Of a DNA stretch of 33,420 bases, positions 15,524 to 23,452 are shown piece by piece (position 1 is the stretch's first letter; every line of letters begins with the position of its first letter). The position numbers and the translations under genes were made by a program. The stretch is taken from positions 1-33,420 of the forward strand of contig JAKFDA010000084.1 in the NCBI GenBank assembly GCA_036676355.1, written 5' to 3'. This stretch comes from ZC4RG42 sp036676355. Its GTDB lineage: Bacteria > Pseudomonadota > Gammaproteobacteria > Burkholderiales > SG8-39. The notes under the pieces were generated by a model. That model saw only the letters and a list, made by a program, of their open reading frames with translations, had not been told where the DNA came from and made no database searches.

Positions 15524-18091
15524 TCAGAGCTTCTTCAGTTTGTAGAGCAGATCCAGCGCTTCGCGCGGACTCAGATCGTCCGGATTGATTTCCTGTAGCG
15601 CGTCCACGATGGGGTGCGTTGTTTGCTCTGCTTCGGCCGGTGCGGACGGCGCGGCAAACAAATCCGGCTGCCCATCCTGCGCGAGGCTTTGTTGTTCCAG
15701 TTGCTGCAGATGTCTTCGTGCCGCGCGCACCACCGTGCCGGGAACGCCGGCGAGCGCGGCAACCTGCAGTCCGTAACTCTGGCTGGCGGGCCCTTCTTCC
15801 AGCGCGTGCAGGAACACGATCCGATCCTTGTGTTCCACCGCATCCAGATGCACGTTGGCCGCTTCGCGAAATTGCTGCGCCAGCTGCGTCAGTTCGAAGT
15901 AATGCGTGGCGAAGAGCGTGTAGGCGCGGTTCTTTTCCAGCAGATGACGCGCAATCGCCCATGCGAGTGCCAGACCGTCGAAGGTCGAGGTGCCGCGACC
16001 CACTTCATCCATGAGCACGAGACTGCGCTCGGTGGCGTTGTGCAGGATGTTCGCGCTTTCCGTCATTTCGACCATGAAGGTCGAACGTCCTCCGGCGAGA
16101 TCGTCGGCCGCGCCGATGCGCGTGAATATCTGGTCGATCGGTCCCAGTCGCGCGCTGCGCGCCGGAACGAAGCTGCCGACATGCGCGAGCAGGGCGATGA
16201 GTGCGACCTGGCGCATGTAAGTCGATTTACCGCCCATGTTCGGACCGGTGATGAGCAGCAGACGGCGTGTCATCGACAGGCGCGTGTCGTTGGCGATGAA
16301 ATCGCTGATCTGTTCTTCCACCACCGGGTGACGGCCGGCTTCGATGTCGATGCACGCTTCATCGACCAGTGCAGGACGATGCCAGTCCTTTTCCATGGCG
16401 AGTGCGGCGAACGCGGAGAGCACGTCGAGTTCCGCGATGGCGCGCGCGATGTTCTGCAATTGCGGCACCGCCGGCGCAAGTTCGGCAAGCAGCGTTTCGT
16501 ATAGATGTTTTTCCAGCGCCAGCGCACGTTCCTGTGCCGACAGCGCCTTGTCTTCGAAGCCCTTCAGTTCCGGCGTGATGTAACGCTCGGCATTCTTGAG
16601 CGTCTGGCGGCGCCGATAGTCGTCCGGAATTTTTTCGGCGTGCGCATTGGTGACCTCGATGTAGAAGCCGTGCACGCGGTTGTATTCGACCTTGAGGTTC
16701 GGGATGCCGGTGCGTTCGCGTTCGCGTGCTTCCAGCGCAATCAGAAACTCGCCGGCATTGGTTTGCAGGCCGCGCAGCTCGTCCAGTTCGGCGCTGTAGC
16801 CGGACGCGATCACGCCGCCTTCGCGCAGCACGGCGCTCGGTTCGGCGGCGATCGCCTGAGTGAGCCGCTGCAGGATATGCGGCGGGGCGTCGAGCGCACT
16901 GCATAAGTGCCGCAGCCTGGTGCAACTTGCTTCGCCGGCCGCGCGCACGATGTCGGGCAGTGCGGCAAGCGTATCGCGCAGACTCGACAGATCGCGTGGC
17001 CGCGCCGACTGCAAGGCGATGCGTCCGGCGATGCGTTCCACGTCGGCAACGCGGCGCAGCACGGTGTGGACTTTCGCGTGCGCGTCGGCGCCCGCTTCGC
17101 CGCCGAGTTCCGCGACGGCGTCGAGCCGTTCATTGACGATGGCGCGATCGCGCAACGGGTGATGCAGCCAATGACGCAGCAGACGGCTGCCCATGCCGGT
17201 GGCGCAGCGATCGAGCAGGCTGCACAAGGTGGGCGCAGGTTGGCCGCGCAGCGTTTCGGTGAGTTCGAGATTGCGCCGCGTCGCCGGGTCGAGCCGCACG
17301 TAGGCGTCGCTGCGCTCGGGCAGCAGCGCGACCACGTGTTCGAGCGGCTGACCCTGCGTTTTGCGCGCATAGGCGAGCAGGGCGCCTGCGGCGGCAACGG
17401 CGGGGCGCATGTCGTCGGCGCCGAAGCCGGCCAGATCCCTGGTCTTGAAATGCTGCGTCAGCAGCGTGCGCGCGGCGTCGTGTTCGAAATGCCAGACCGG
17501 CAGGCGCGTGTGCGCGCAGCGCTGATCGAACGCCGGCACCTCGTAGCCGTCGGGCAACAACAATTCCGCCGGACCGATGCGCTGCATTTCGGCAACCCAG
17601 GCATGCACGTTGGTTTCCTGCACGCGCAATTCGCCGCTGGCCAGATTCAACCACGCAAGCCCGACCATCCCGCCGTCTTCGCACGCCGCCATCAACAGGT
17701 TGGCCGACTTGTCGTCCAGCAATGCGGTATCGGTCAGCGTGCCCGGCGTGACGATGCGCGCGACGCGACGTTCCACCGGGCCCTTCGACGTGGCCGGATC
17801 GCCGATCTGTTCGCAGATGGCGACCGACTCGCCGAGCTTCACCAGCTTCGCCAGATATTGCTCGACCGCGTGGTAGGGCACGCCCGCCATCTTGATCGGC
17901 GTGCCGGCCGATGCGCCGCGCTGGGTCAGCGTGATGTCGAGCAGTCGCGCCGCTTTTTCGGCGTCTTCGAAGAAGAGCTCATAGAAGTCGCCCATGCGAT
18001 AAAACAGCAGCATGTCCGGGTGCTGAGCTTTCAGCCCGAGATACTGCTGCATCATCGGCGTGTGGCCGGCGAACTCGACGGATTTATTCAA
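15524..18091 (-). CDS. mutS: DNA mismatch repair protein MutS
   Basis: MutS binds mismatches and, with MutL, starts strand-directed repair. The protein has 855 residues, like E. coli MutS (853). The mismatch-reading Phe-x-Glu is at F36 and E38 (MGDFYELFF), exactly the E. coli numbering. Walker A GPNMGGKST is at 616-624, Walker B with D695 in LMDEVGRGTSTFDG, and the ATP-binding THYFELT follows. The C-terminal tail (LSPREALDLLYKLKKL) is the tetramerisation region. The start is TTG at 18089-18091: an in-frame TAA lies two codons upstream, and the next ATG (residue 13) would cut the domain I N-terminus. The E. coli numbering match supports TTG, although the ribosome site is poor. It lies 49 bp downstream of suhB on the same strand. 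Confidence 0.97.
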   Translation of the reverse strand: MNKSVEFAGHTPMMQQYLGLKAQHPDMLLFYRMGDFYELFFEDAEKAARLLDITLTQRGASAGTPIKMAGVPYHAVEQYLAKLVKLGESVAICEQIGDPATSKGPVERRVARIVTPGTLTDTALLDDKSANLLMAACEDGGMVGLAWLNLASGELRVQETNVHAWVAEMQRIGPAELLLPDGYEVPAFDQRCAHTRLPVWHFEHDAARTLLTQHFKTRDLAGFGADDMRPAVAAAGALLAYARKTQGQPLEHVVALLPERSDAYVRLDPATRRNLELTETLRGQPAPTLCSLLDRCATGMGSRLLRHWLHHPLRDRAIVNERLDAVAELGGEAGADAHAKVHTVLRRVADVERIAGRIALQSARPRDLSSLRDTLAALPDIVRAAGEASCTRLRHLCSALDAPPHILQRLTQAIAAEPSAVLREGGVIASGYSAELDELRGLQTNAGEFLIALEARERERTGIPNLKVEYNRVHGFYIEVTNAHAEKIPDDYRRRQTLKNAERYITPELKGFEDKALSAQERALALEKHLYETLLAELAPAVPQLQNIARAIAELDVLSAFAALAMEKDWHRPALVDEACIDIEAGRHPVVEEQISDFIANDTRLSMTRRLLLITGPNMGGKSTYMRQVALIALLAHVGSFVPARSARLGPIDQIFTRIGAADDLAGGRSTFMVEMTESANILHNATERSLVLMDEVGRGTSTFDGLALAWAIARHLLEKNRAYTLFATHYFELTQLAQQFREAANVHLDAVEHKDRIVFLHALEEGPASQSYGLQVAALAGVPGTVVRAARRHLQQLEQQSLAQDGQPDLFAAPSAPAEAEQTTHPIVDALQEINPDDLSPREALDLLYKLKKL

Positions 18092-18140
18092 GCGTTATCC
18101 CGAAGCAGCCTGCGAAGTCGGCGCCATGCGGTATCCGTGT

Positions 18141-18947
18141 TCAGGATGCCGGCTTGACGCGCCGCTCTTTCTGCACCAGTTGCAGCAGCTGCGCGAACAC
18201 CTTGGGGTTGCCGCAGACGACTTCTCCGGTTTGGAGGTATTCCGCCTCGCCGCTGTAGTCGCCGATCAGGCCGCCCGCTTCCAGCACCAGCAGACTGCCG
18301 GCCGCCATATCCCAGGGTGCCAGTCCCGCTTCCCAGAAACCGTCCAGCCGGCCGCAGGCCACATAGGCCAGATCGAGCGCCGCCGCGCCGGCGCGACGCA
18401 GGCCCGCCGTTTCGTAGGTCGCGCGTCTGAACACACGCAGATACTCGTCGATGTTGTCGACTTCGCGGAACGGAAAGCCGGTGCCGATCAATGCATCTTT
18501 CAGATGCGCGCGCTTCGATACGCGAATGCGCTGGTCGTTCAGAAAGGCGCCGCGTCCGCGCGTTGCGGTGTAGAGCTCGTTGCGGGTCGGGTCGAAGATC
18601 ACCGCCTGCGTGATGACGCCCTTGTGGCGCAGACCGATCGACACCGCGTATTGCGGGAAACCGTGGATGAAGTTGGTGGTGCCGTCGATCGGATCGATGA
18701 TCCATTCGTACTCCGATTTACCGGAGGCGCCGGACTCCTCTGCTAAGATCGCGTGGTCGGGGTACGCCTTGCGCAGCACCTCGATCACCGCTTCTTCCGC
18801 AGCTTTATCGATCTCCGTCACGAAATCATTGCGCCGCTTGGTGGTCACCGTCACGGCGTCGATGTCGCGTGCGGCGCGGTTGATGACCGAGCCGGCGCGT
18901 CGTGCGGCTTTTACCGCGGTATTGAGCATGGGATGGAGCGCGTGCAT
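18141..18947 (-). CDS. suhB: Inositol-1-monophosphatase family protein SuhB
   Basis: This 268-residue enzyme is a Li-sensitive, Mg-dependent phosphatase of the IMPase fold. Metal ligands are visible: Glu70 (ILAEESG), Asp85 and Asp88 in DPIDGTTNF, and Asp213 in APWDMAAG. SuhB hydrolyses inositol phosphates. In E. coli it also joins the rRNA antitermination complex with RNA polymerase and Nus factors. Its length and motifs match that family. It is divergent from trmJ over 115 bp and precedes mutS on the same strand, an arrangement common in betaproteobacteria. The start at 18945-18947 is the first in-frame ATG; a second Met lies at residue 7. Confidence 0.95.
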   Translation of the reverse strand: MHALHPMLNTAVKAARRAGSVINRAARDIDAVTVTTKRRNDFVTEIDKAAEEAVIEVLRKAYPDHAILAEESGASGKSEYEWIIDPIDGTTNFIHGFPQYAVSIGLRHKGVITQAVIFDPTRNELYTATRGRGAFLNDQRIRVSKRAHLKDALIGTGFPFREVDNIDEYLRVFRRATYETAGLRRAGAAALDLAYVACGRLDGFWEAGLAPWDMAAGSLLVLEAGGLIGDYSGEAEYLQTGEVVCGNPKVFAQLLQLVQKERRVKPAS

Positions 18948-19062
18948 GAAATCGTTTCGTGATGGGCGAAAGGCGGGATTCTATCGTGCCCGTCAACCCC
19001 GAGTCTGCGTAAGCATGCGGCGCAACGGAATATCGCCCGATGACGTGTGAGGAGAGATGTAA

Positions 19063-19794
19063 ATGAGTGAGGCGCTTGCGCGCGTGCGTGTCGTGCTGTC
19101 GCACACCACGCACCCCGGCAACATCGGTGCGGCGGCGCGCGCGATGAAGACCATGGGGCTGTCGCGCCTGTATCTGATCAATCCGAAGCACTTCCCCGAT
19201 CCGCAGGCCGACGCCATGGCGAGCGGCGCGGGCGATGTGCTGACGAATGCGCAAGTGTGCGCCACGCTCGACGACGCGCTGGCCGGCACGCAGCTCGCCA
19301 TTGCCGTCACCGCCCGCCGGCGCGACCTCTCGCACATTGCCTCCGATGCGCGGGACGCCGCCAAGTTGCTGGTGGCGGAAGCAGCCGAGCACGAAACGGC
19401 GCTGGTGTTCGGCACGGAGATGTCCGGTTTGTCGAACGAGGAGGTGCTGAAGTGTCAGCGCCTGGCGCACATCCCGGCCAATCCCGACTACTCCTCGCTC
19501 AATCTCGCCGCCGCGGTGCAGGTTTGCGCGTATGAGGTGCGCATGGCCGCGCTCGGCGCGCCGGCGATCGACAATGCGCGCTTCGAGCCAGCCGCTTTCG
19601 AGGATATCGAACGCTTTTATGCGCATTTACAGTGCAGCCTGACGGACAGCGGATTTCTCGACCCGGCCAACCCGAAACGGCTGATGGAGCGTCTGCGACG
19701 CCTTTACGGCCGCGCCCGGCTGGAAAAAGAGGAAGTCAACATCCTGCGCGGCATCTTAACGGCGTGGGACCAGAACCATCGCCATAATAGTTGA
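19063..19794 (+). CDS. trmJ: tRNA (cytidine/uridine-2'-O-)-methyltransferase TrmJ
   Basis: This 243-residue SPOUT-class enzyme starts at ATG 19063 behind GAGGAG. TrmJ methylates the 2'-OH of nucleotide 32 in several tRNAs using S-adenosylmethionine. SPOUT motifs are clear: VVLSHTTHPGNIGAAARAMK near the N-terminus, LVFGTEMSGLSNEE (trefoil-knot motif 2) at about 124-137, and IPANPDYSSLNLAAAVQVCAYE (motif 3) at about 150-171. The C-terminal helical domain (about 185-243) is the part typical of TrmJ rather than TrmL. Its stop codon overlaps the -35 element of the cysE promoter, so the two genes are packed but probably separately initiated. Confidence 0.95.
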   Translation: MSEALARVRVVLSHTTHPGNIGAAARAMKTMGLSRLYLINPKHFPDPQADAMASGAGDVLTNAQVCATLDDALAGTQLAIAVTARRRDLSHIASDARDAAKLLVAEAAEHETALVFGTEMSGLSNEEVLKCQRLAHIPANPDYSSLNLAAAVQVCAYEVRMAALGAPAIDNARFEPAAFEDIERFYAHLQCSLTDSGFLDPANPKRLMERLRRLYGRARLEKEEVNILRGILTAWDQNHRHNS

Positions 19795-19819
19795 TCAAAA
19801 AACTAGGTTTTTAGATAAT
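19791..19819 (+). promoter_or_regulatory. Sigma-70-type promoter of cysE
   Basis: TTGATC (19791-19796), a 17-nt spacer and GATAAT (19814-19819) form a good promoter 28 bp before the cysE ATG. The -35 box overlaps the trmJ stop codon. Confidence 0.75.
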
Positions 19820-19847
19820 ACCGGCCCCATCACCCGCGGCATCCACC

Positions 19848-20600
19848 ATGTTCTCGAGGATTCGTGAAGACATCGCCAGCGTGTTCGACCGCGATCCCGC
19901 GGCACGCAATACCTGGGAGGTGCTGACCTGTTATCCCGGTTTCCATGCGCTACTGTCGCATCGCGTCGCCCACCGGCTGTGGAACGCCAAATTCCGCTGG
20001 CTGGCGCGCGTCATGTCGCATTTCGCCCGCTGGGTCACCGGCATCGAAATTCACCCCGGCGCGGTCATCGGCCGGCGTGTGTTCATCGACCACGGCATGG
20101 GCGTCGTGATCGGCGAAACGGCTGAGATCGGCGACGACACCACGCTCTATCACGGCGTGACGCTGGGCGGCACGTCCTGGAACAAGGGCAAACGCCATCC
20201 GACGCTCGGCAAGGGCGTCGTCGTGGGGGCGGGAGCGAAGATACTCGGCCCGATTCTGGTCGCCGACGGCGCCAAGGTCGGCTCGAATGCCGTGGTGGTC
20301 AAGGATGTACCGCCCGGTGCGACAGCAGTCGGCATTCCCGCTCGCATCATCGAAGATCAGCGTGACCAGTTGCGCGAGGCACATGCGGCCAAGCTTGGCT
20401 TCTCCGCCTATGGTTTGTCCAAAGCGGAGGACGATCCGGTGGCGCAGGCCATCCGCGGTCTGACGGACCACACCGCCGAACTGGAGCGCCGCGTCGAGAG
20501 CTTGATGCACGAACTGGAGCAGCTACGCGCGCACGAAGACGCGCAGGCGATCGCCGATCGCTTCGACCCGAGCCCGCTGCGCAAAGTGGTCGACAAGTAG
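19848..20600 (+). CDS. cysE: Serine O-acetyltransferase
   Basis: CysE moves acetyl from acetyl-CoA to serine, the first step of cysteine synthesis. The 250 residues include the helical N-terminus (REDIASVFDRDPAARN) and the left-handed beta-helix of hexapeptide repeats (about 68-160) with IDHGMGVVIGETAEIGDD and LYHGVTLGGTSWNKGKRHPT, which carry the catalytic His residues. The C-terminal part (about 175-250) is a charged helix ending VVDK. The C-terminal Ile that docks into CysK in the enteric enzyme is absent, so a cysteine synthase complex of that type is not supported. It has its own promoter and no strong ribosome site. It lies just upstream of iscR, so it feeds cysteine to IscS, a sensible functional neighbour. 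Confidence 0.95.
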   Translation: MFSRIREDIASVFDRDPAARNTWEVLTCYPGFHALLSHRVAHRLWNAKFRWLARVMSHFARWVTGIEIHPGAVIGRRVFIDHGMGVVIGETAEIGDDTTLYHGVTLGGTSWNKGKRHPTLGKGVVVGAGAKILGPILVADGAKVGSNAVVVKDVPPGATAVGIPARIIEDQRDQLREAHAAKLGFSAYGLSKAEDDPVAQAIRGLTDHTAELERRVESLMHELEQLRAHEDAQAIADRFDPSPLRKVVDK

Positions 20601-20613
20601 GCTGACGCCCGCA

Positions 20614-20638
20614 TTAGTTGATCGAATTAGTCGGGATT
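20614..20638 (+). promoter_or_regulatory. Probable IscR type 1 binding site
   Basis: Against the E. coli type 1 IscR consensus, 20 of 25 positions agree, including all of the YAGTCRRS core (TAGTCGGG at 20628-20635). It spans the -35 box of the iscR promoter, the right place for [2Fe-2S]-IscR autorepression. Confidence 0.7.
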
Positions 20639-20647
20639 AGGTATACT
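20618..20647 (+). promoter_or_regulatory. Promoter of the isc operon
   Basis: TTGATC (20618-20623) and TATACT (20642-20647) are 18 nt apart and lie 67 bp before the iscR ATG. The -35 is inside the predicted IscR site, so IscR binding should block RNA polymerase. Confidence 0.7.
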
Positions 20648-20714
20648 TGCGCGCAAATTCATCGGATTTGAGCGCTCCCGCTGCAAATCCATCGACGCCC
20701 CTGGAGTTTTCCGC

Positions 20715-21209
20715 ATGAGACTGACGACCAAAGGTCGCTTTGCCGTGACCGCCATGCTGGACTTGGCGCTCAATTCCGGACACGGGCCGGTGACGCTGGC
20801 AGGCATCAGCCAGCGGCAGAGCATTTCGCTGTCTTACCTGGAGCAGTTGTTCGGCAAATTGCGCCGGCACAAGCTGGTGGAAAGCGTGCGCGGGCCGGGC
20901 GGCGGTTATTACCTGGCGCGACCGACCGAGCAGATCTGCGTGGCGGAGATCATTGTTGCCGTGGACGAACCGCTCGATGCGACGCAGTGCGGCGGCAAGG
21001 AAAACTGCCATGACGACAATCGCTGCATGACGCACGACCTGTGGGCGAAGCTGAACGAGAAAATGTACGAATACCTGGAGTCGGTGAAGCTGTCCGATCT
21101 GGTCGCCAAACAGCACGATGCGGGCCACGTGGCCGTGCTGCAGGACCGGCGGCCGGCGGTGGCGACTGCCCGCTTAACGAACGACACTCGCGTTACCAAT
21201 AATGGATAA
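20715..21209 (+). CDS. iscR: Iron-sulfur cluster regulator IscR
   Basis: IscR is an Rrf2-family transcription factor that carries a [2Fe-2S] cluster and represses its own operon when clusters are plentiful. The 164 residues have the winged helix near the N-terminus (LTTKGRFAVTAMLDLALN, then SYLEQLFGKLRRHKLVESVRG). The cluster ligands Cys92, Cys98, Cys104 and His107 (CGGKENCHDDNRCMTH) are at the E. coli positions. The start is ATG 20715 with GGAG 8 nt upstream. The C-terminal tail (about 135-164) is divergent and probably flexible. Its stop overlaps the iscS start by 8 bp, suggesting translational coupling. It is the first gene of the isc operon. Confidence 0.97.
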   Translation: MRLTTKGRFAVTAMLDLALNSGHGPVTLAGISQRQSISLSYLEQLFGKLRRHKLVESVRGPGGGYYLARPTEQICVAEIIVAVDEPLDATQCGGKENCHDDNRCMTHDLWAKLNEKMYEYLESVKLSDLVAKQHDAGHVAVLQDRRPAVATARLTNDTRVTNNG

Positions 21210-22425
21210 GCATCCCATCAAGTTTCCGATCTATCTCGACTACTCCGCCACGACGCCGGTCGACCCGCGCGTGGCGGCTAAAATGATTCCGTATCTGACC
21301 GAAGACTTCGGCAATCCGGCGAGTCGTTCGCACGCCTACGGCTGGACGGCCGAAAAGGCGGTCGAAGAGGCGCGCGAACAGGTCGCCGCGCTGGTCAACG
21401 CCGACGCCAAGGAAATCATCTGGACCTCGGGCGCGACCGAATCCATCAATCTGGCGGTGAAGGGTGCGGCCAACTTCTACAAGAGCAAGGGCAGGCACAT
21501 CGTCACGGTGAAAACCGAGCACAAAGCGACGCTCGACACGGTGCGCGAACTGGAACGCCAGGGCTTCGAGGCAACCTATCTCGACGTCGAACCGAACGGC
21601 CTGCTCGACCTGGAGAAATTCAAGGCCGCGCTGCGCCCGGATACGATCGTCGCCTCGGTGATGTATGTGAATAACGAAATCGGCGTGATCCAGCCGATCG
21701 AGGCGCTGGGCGAGATCTGTCGCGAGCGCGGCGTCATTTTCCACGTCGACGCGGCGCAGGCGACCGGCAAAGTGGTCATCGATCTGAAGAAGCTCAAAGT
21801 CGATCTGATGTCGTTCTCGGCCCACAAGACCTACGGCCCCAAGGGCGTAGGCGCGCTGTATGTGCGGCGCAAGCCGCGCGTGCGCCTCGAAGCGCAGACG
21901 CACGGCGGCGGCCATGAGCGCGGCATGCGCTCCGGCACGCTGGCCACGCATCAGATCGTCGGCATGGGCGAGGCATATCGCATCGCGCGCGAAGACATGG
22001 TTTCGGAAAACGAGCGCATCCGCCATCTGCGCGACAAACTGCTCGCCGGCCTGAATGAAATCGAAGAGGTCTACGTCAACGGCGACATCGAGCATCGCGT
22101 GCCGCACAACCTCAACATGAGCTTCAACTTCGTCGAAGGCGAGTCACTCATCATGGCGGTGAAGGACATTGCGGTGTCGTCCGGCTCGGCCTGTACCTCG
22201 GCGAGTCTCGAACCGTCCTACGTGCTGCGTGCGCTCGGCCGCTCCGACGAACTGGCGCACAGTTCGATCCGTTTCACCATCGGCCGCTTCACCACCGAGG
22301 ACGAAGTGGATTACGCGATCGACCTGCTCAAGCGCAAGATCGACAAGCTGCGCGATCTCTCGCCGTTGTGGGAGATGCACCAGGAAGGCATCGACTTGAA
22401 TACGGTCCAGTGGGCCGCACATTAA
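21202..22425 (+). CDS. iscS: Cysteine desulfurase IscS
   Basis: This PLP enzyme takes sulfur from cysteine as a persulfide and hands it to IscU and other acceptors, leaving alanine. The 407 residues hold the PLP lysine K209 (SFSAHKTYGPKG) and the mobile-loop catalytic Cys331 (SSGSACTSASLEPSY), close to E. coli K206 and C328. The C-terminus, EGIDLNTVQWAAH, matches the end of group I IscS, which binds IscU. The start ATG 21202 lies inside the iscR stop region and has no separate ribosome site, so it is likely coupled to iscR translation. Cysteine supply from CysE lies immediately upstream. Confidence 0.98.
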   Translation: MDKHPIKFPIYLDYSATTPVDPRVAAKMIPYLTEDFGNPASRSHAYGWTAEKAVEEAREQVAALVNADAKEIIWTSGATESINLAVKGAANFYKSKGRHIVTVKTEHKATLDTVRELERQGFEATYLDVEPNGLLDLEKFKAALRPDTIVASVMYVNNEIGVIQPIEALGEICRERGVIFHVDAAQATGKVVIDLKKLKVDLMSFSAHKTYGPKGVGALYVRRKPRVRLEAQTHGGGHERGMRSGTLATHQIVGMGEAYRIAREDMVSENERIRHLRDKLLAGLNEIEEVYVNGDIEHRVPHNLNMSFNFVEGESLIMAVKDIAVSSGSACTSASLEPSYVLRALGRSDELAHSSIRFTIGRFTTEDEVDYAIDLLKRKIDKLRDLSPLWEMHQEGIDLNTVQWAAH

Positions 22426-22446
22426 TCATCTGATCCGGAATACGAC

Positions 22447-22857
22447 ATGGCATACAGCGACAAAGTCATCGATCACTATGAAAACCCGCGCAACGTCGGC
22501 TCTTTCGCCAAGGGCGACGCGCAGGTCGGCACCGGCATGGTCGGTGCGCCGGCCTGTGGCGACGTCATGAAGCTGCAGATCAGGGTCAACGCGCAGGGCG
22601 TCATCGAAGATGCGAAGTTCAAGACTTACGGTTGCGGCTCGGCCATCGCTTCGTCTTCGCTCGTGACCGAATGGGTCAAAGGCAAGACGCTGGACGAAGC
22701 AGTGTCGATCAAGAACACCGATATTGCCGAGGAACTCGCGTTGCCGCCGGTGAAGATTCATTGTTCCATCCTCGCCGAGGACGCCATCAAGGCGGCCGTC
22801 GAGGACTACAAGAAGAAGCATGGTGAGGCGGCGACCAGTCAGGTCGCGGTAGCTTAA
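22447..22857 (+). CDS. iscU: Iron-sulfur cluster scaffold IscU
   Basis: IscU is the scaffold on which IscS sulfur and iron become a [2Fe-2S] cluster. The 136 residues include the three ligand cysteines Cys37 (GAPACGD), Cys63 (YGCGSA) and Cys106 (IHCS). They also include the LPPVK motif (99-103), recognised by the chaperone HscA. This fits the HscB/HscA genes downstream. The gene starts 21 nt after iscS. The C-terminal tail is Ala/Val-rich and probably flexible. Nothing is unusual. Confidence 0.98.
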   Translation: MAYSDKVIDHYENPRNVGSFAKGDAQVGTGMVGAPACGDVMKLQIRVNAQGVIEDAKFKTYGCGSAIASSSLVTEWVKGKTLDEAVSIKNTDIAEELALPPVKIHCSILAEDAIKAAVEDYKKKHGEAATSQVAVA

Positions 22858-22869
22858 AGGAGTCGAGGC

Positions 22870-23193
22870 ATGGCAATTACATTGACGGACAAGGCGGCGA
22901 CCCACGTACAGAACTTTCTTGCCAAGCGCGGCAAGGGCGTCGGGCTGCGAGTCGGTGTGCGTACTTCCGGGTGTTCGGGCATGGCTTATATGCTCGAGTT
23001 TGTCGACGATCTGAATCCGGACGATCACACCTTCGAAAGCCACGGCGTGAAGGTGATCGTCGATCCGAAAAGCATGCCGTATCTCGACGGCACCGAGCTC
23101 GATTTCGCGCGCGAAGGTTTGAACGAAGGCTTCAAATTCAACAACCCGAACGTGAAGGATAGTTGCGGCTGCGGCGAGAGCTTCAACGTTTAA
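22870..23193 (+). CDS. iscA: A-type iron-sulfur carrier IscA
   Basis: IscA binds iron or a cluster and passes it to target proteins, notably for [4Fe-4S] maturation. The 107 residues carry the three conserved cysteines: Cys35 (TSGCSGMAY), and Cys99 and Cys101 in SCGCGESF at the C-terminus. The start is ATG 22870 behind AAAGGAG, with the gene 12 nt from iscU. Immediately downstream comes a 259-nt spacer with REP elements and a terminator, so iscA may be the last gene of the main transcript. Confidence 0.97.
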   Translation: MAITLTDKAATHVQNFLAKRGKGVGLRVGVRTSGCSGMAYMLEFVDDLNPDDHTFESHGVKVIVDPKSMPYLDGTELDFAREGLNEGFKFNNPNVKDSCGCGESFNV

Positions 23194-23281
23194 CGAGGCC
23201 TGTATCGTCGCGAGGCGTTGCACCGGTTTGTACGCGCGCCTCGCCGCGCTCGGCGCTTAGCAATGAGCCTCACCTGACAGG

Positions 23282-23330
23282 CCGTTCGTCCTGAGCCGCG
23301 CGGCGCAGGCGCGCGAGTCGAAGGATGAAC
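23282..23330. repeat. REP-like element 5 in the isc operon
   Basis: CCGTTCGTCCTGAGC at the left pairs in pattern with GAGTCGAAGGATGAACAG at the right, the same pattern as the copies at 15.2-15.5 kb. It sits between iscA and hscB. Confidence 0.75.
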
Positions 23331-23337
23331 AGCACGT

Positions 23338-23382
23338 CGTTCATGGTTCGACTGCTCGCAAGCTCGCGCTCACCACGAACGG
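23338..23382. repeat. REP-like element 6, inverted, in the isc operon
   Basis: It runs from CGTTCATGGTTCGACTGCTC to CTCACCACGAACGG, the reverse orientation of elements 1 and 3. With element 5 it forms a back-to-back pair. Confidence 0.75.
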
Positions 23383-23419
23383 CTCCGTAGCTTTACGAGG
23401 TAACCGCACTAGAATCGCA

Positions 23420-23443
23420 GGGGGCGTCAGCCCCCTTTTTCTT
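23420..23443 (+). terminator. Intrinsic terminator between iscA and hscB
   Basis: GGGGGC-GTCA-GCCCCC followed by TTTTTCTT is a typical Rho-independent terminator reading rightward. Its T-tract ends 9 nt before the hscB start codon, leaving no room for a new promoter. Confidence 0.85.
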
Positions 23444-23452
23444 AAGCTTTGC

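Noticed and set aside
18980..19010. TTGACG and TAGAAT boxes in the suhB/trmJ spacer, minus strand
   Set aside because: The two boxes are only 7 nt apart, too close for a sigma-70 promoter.
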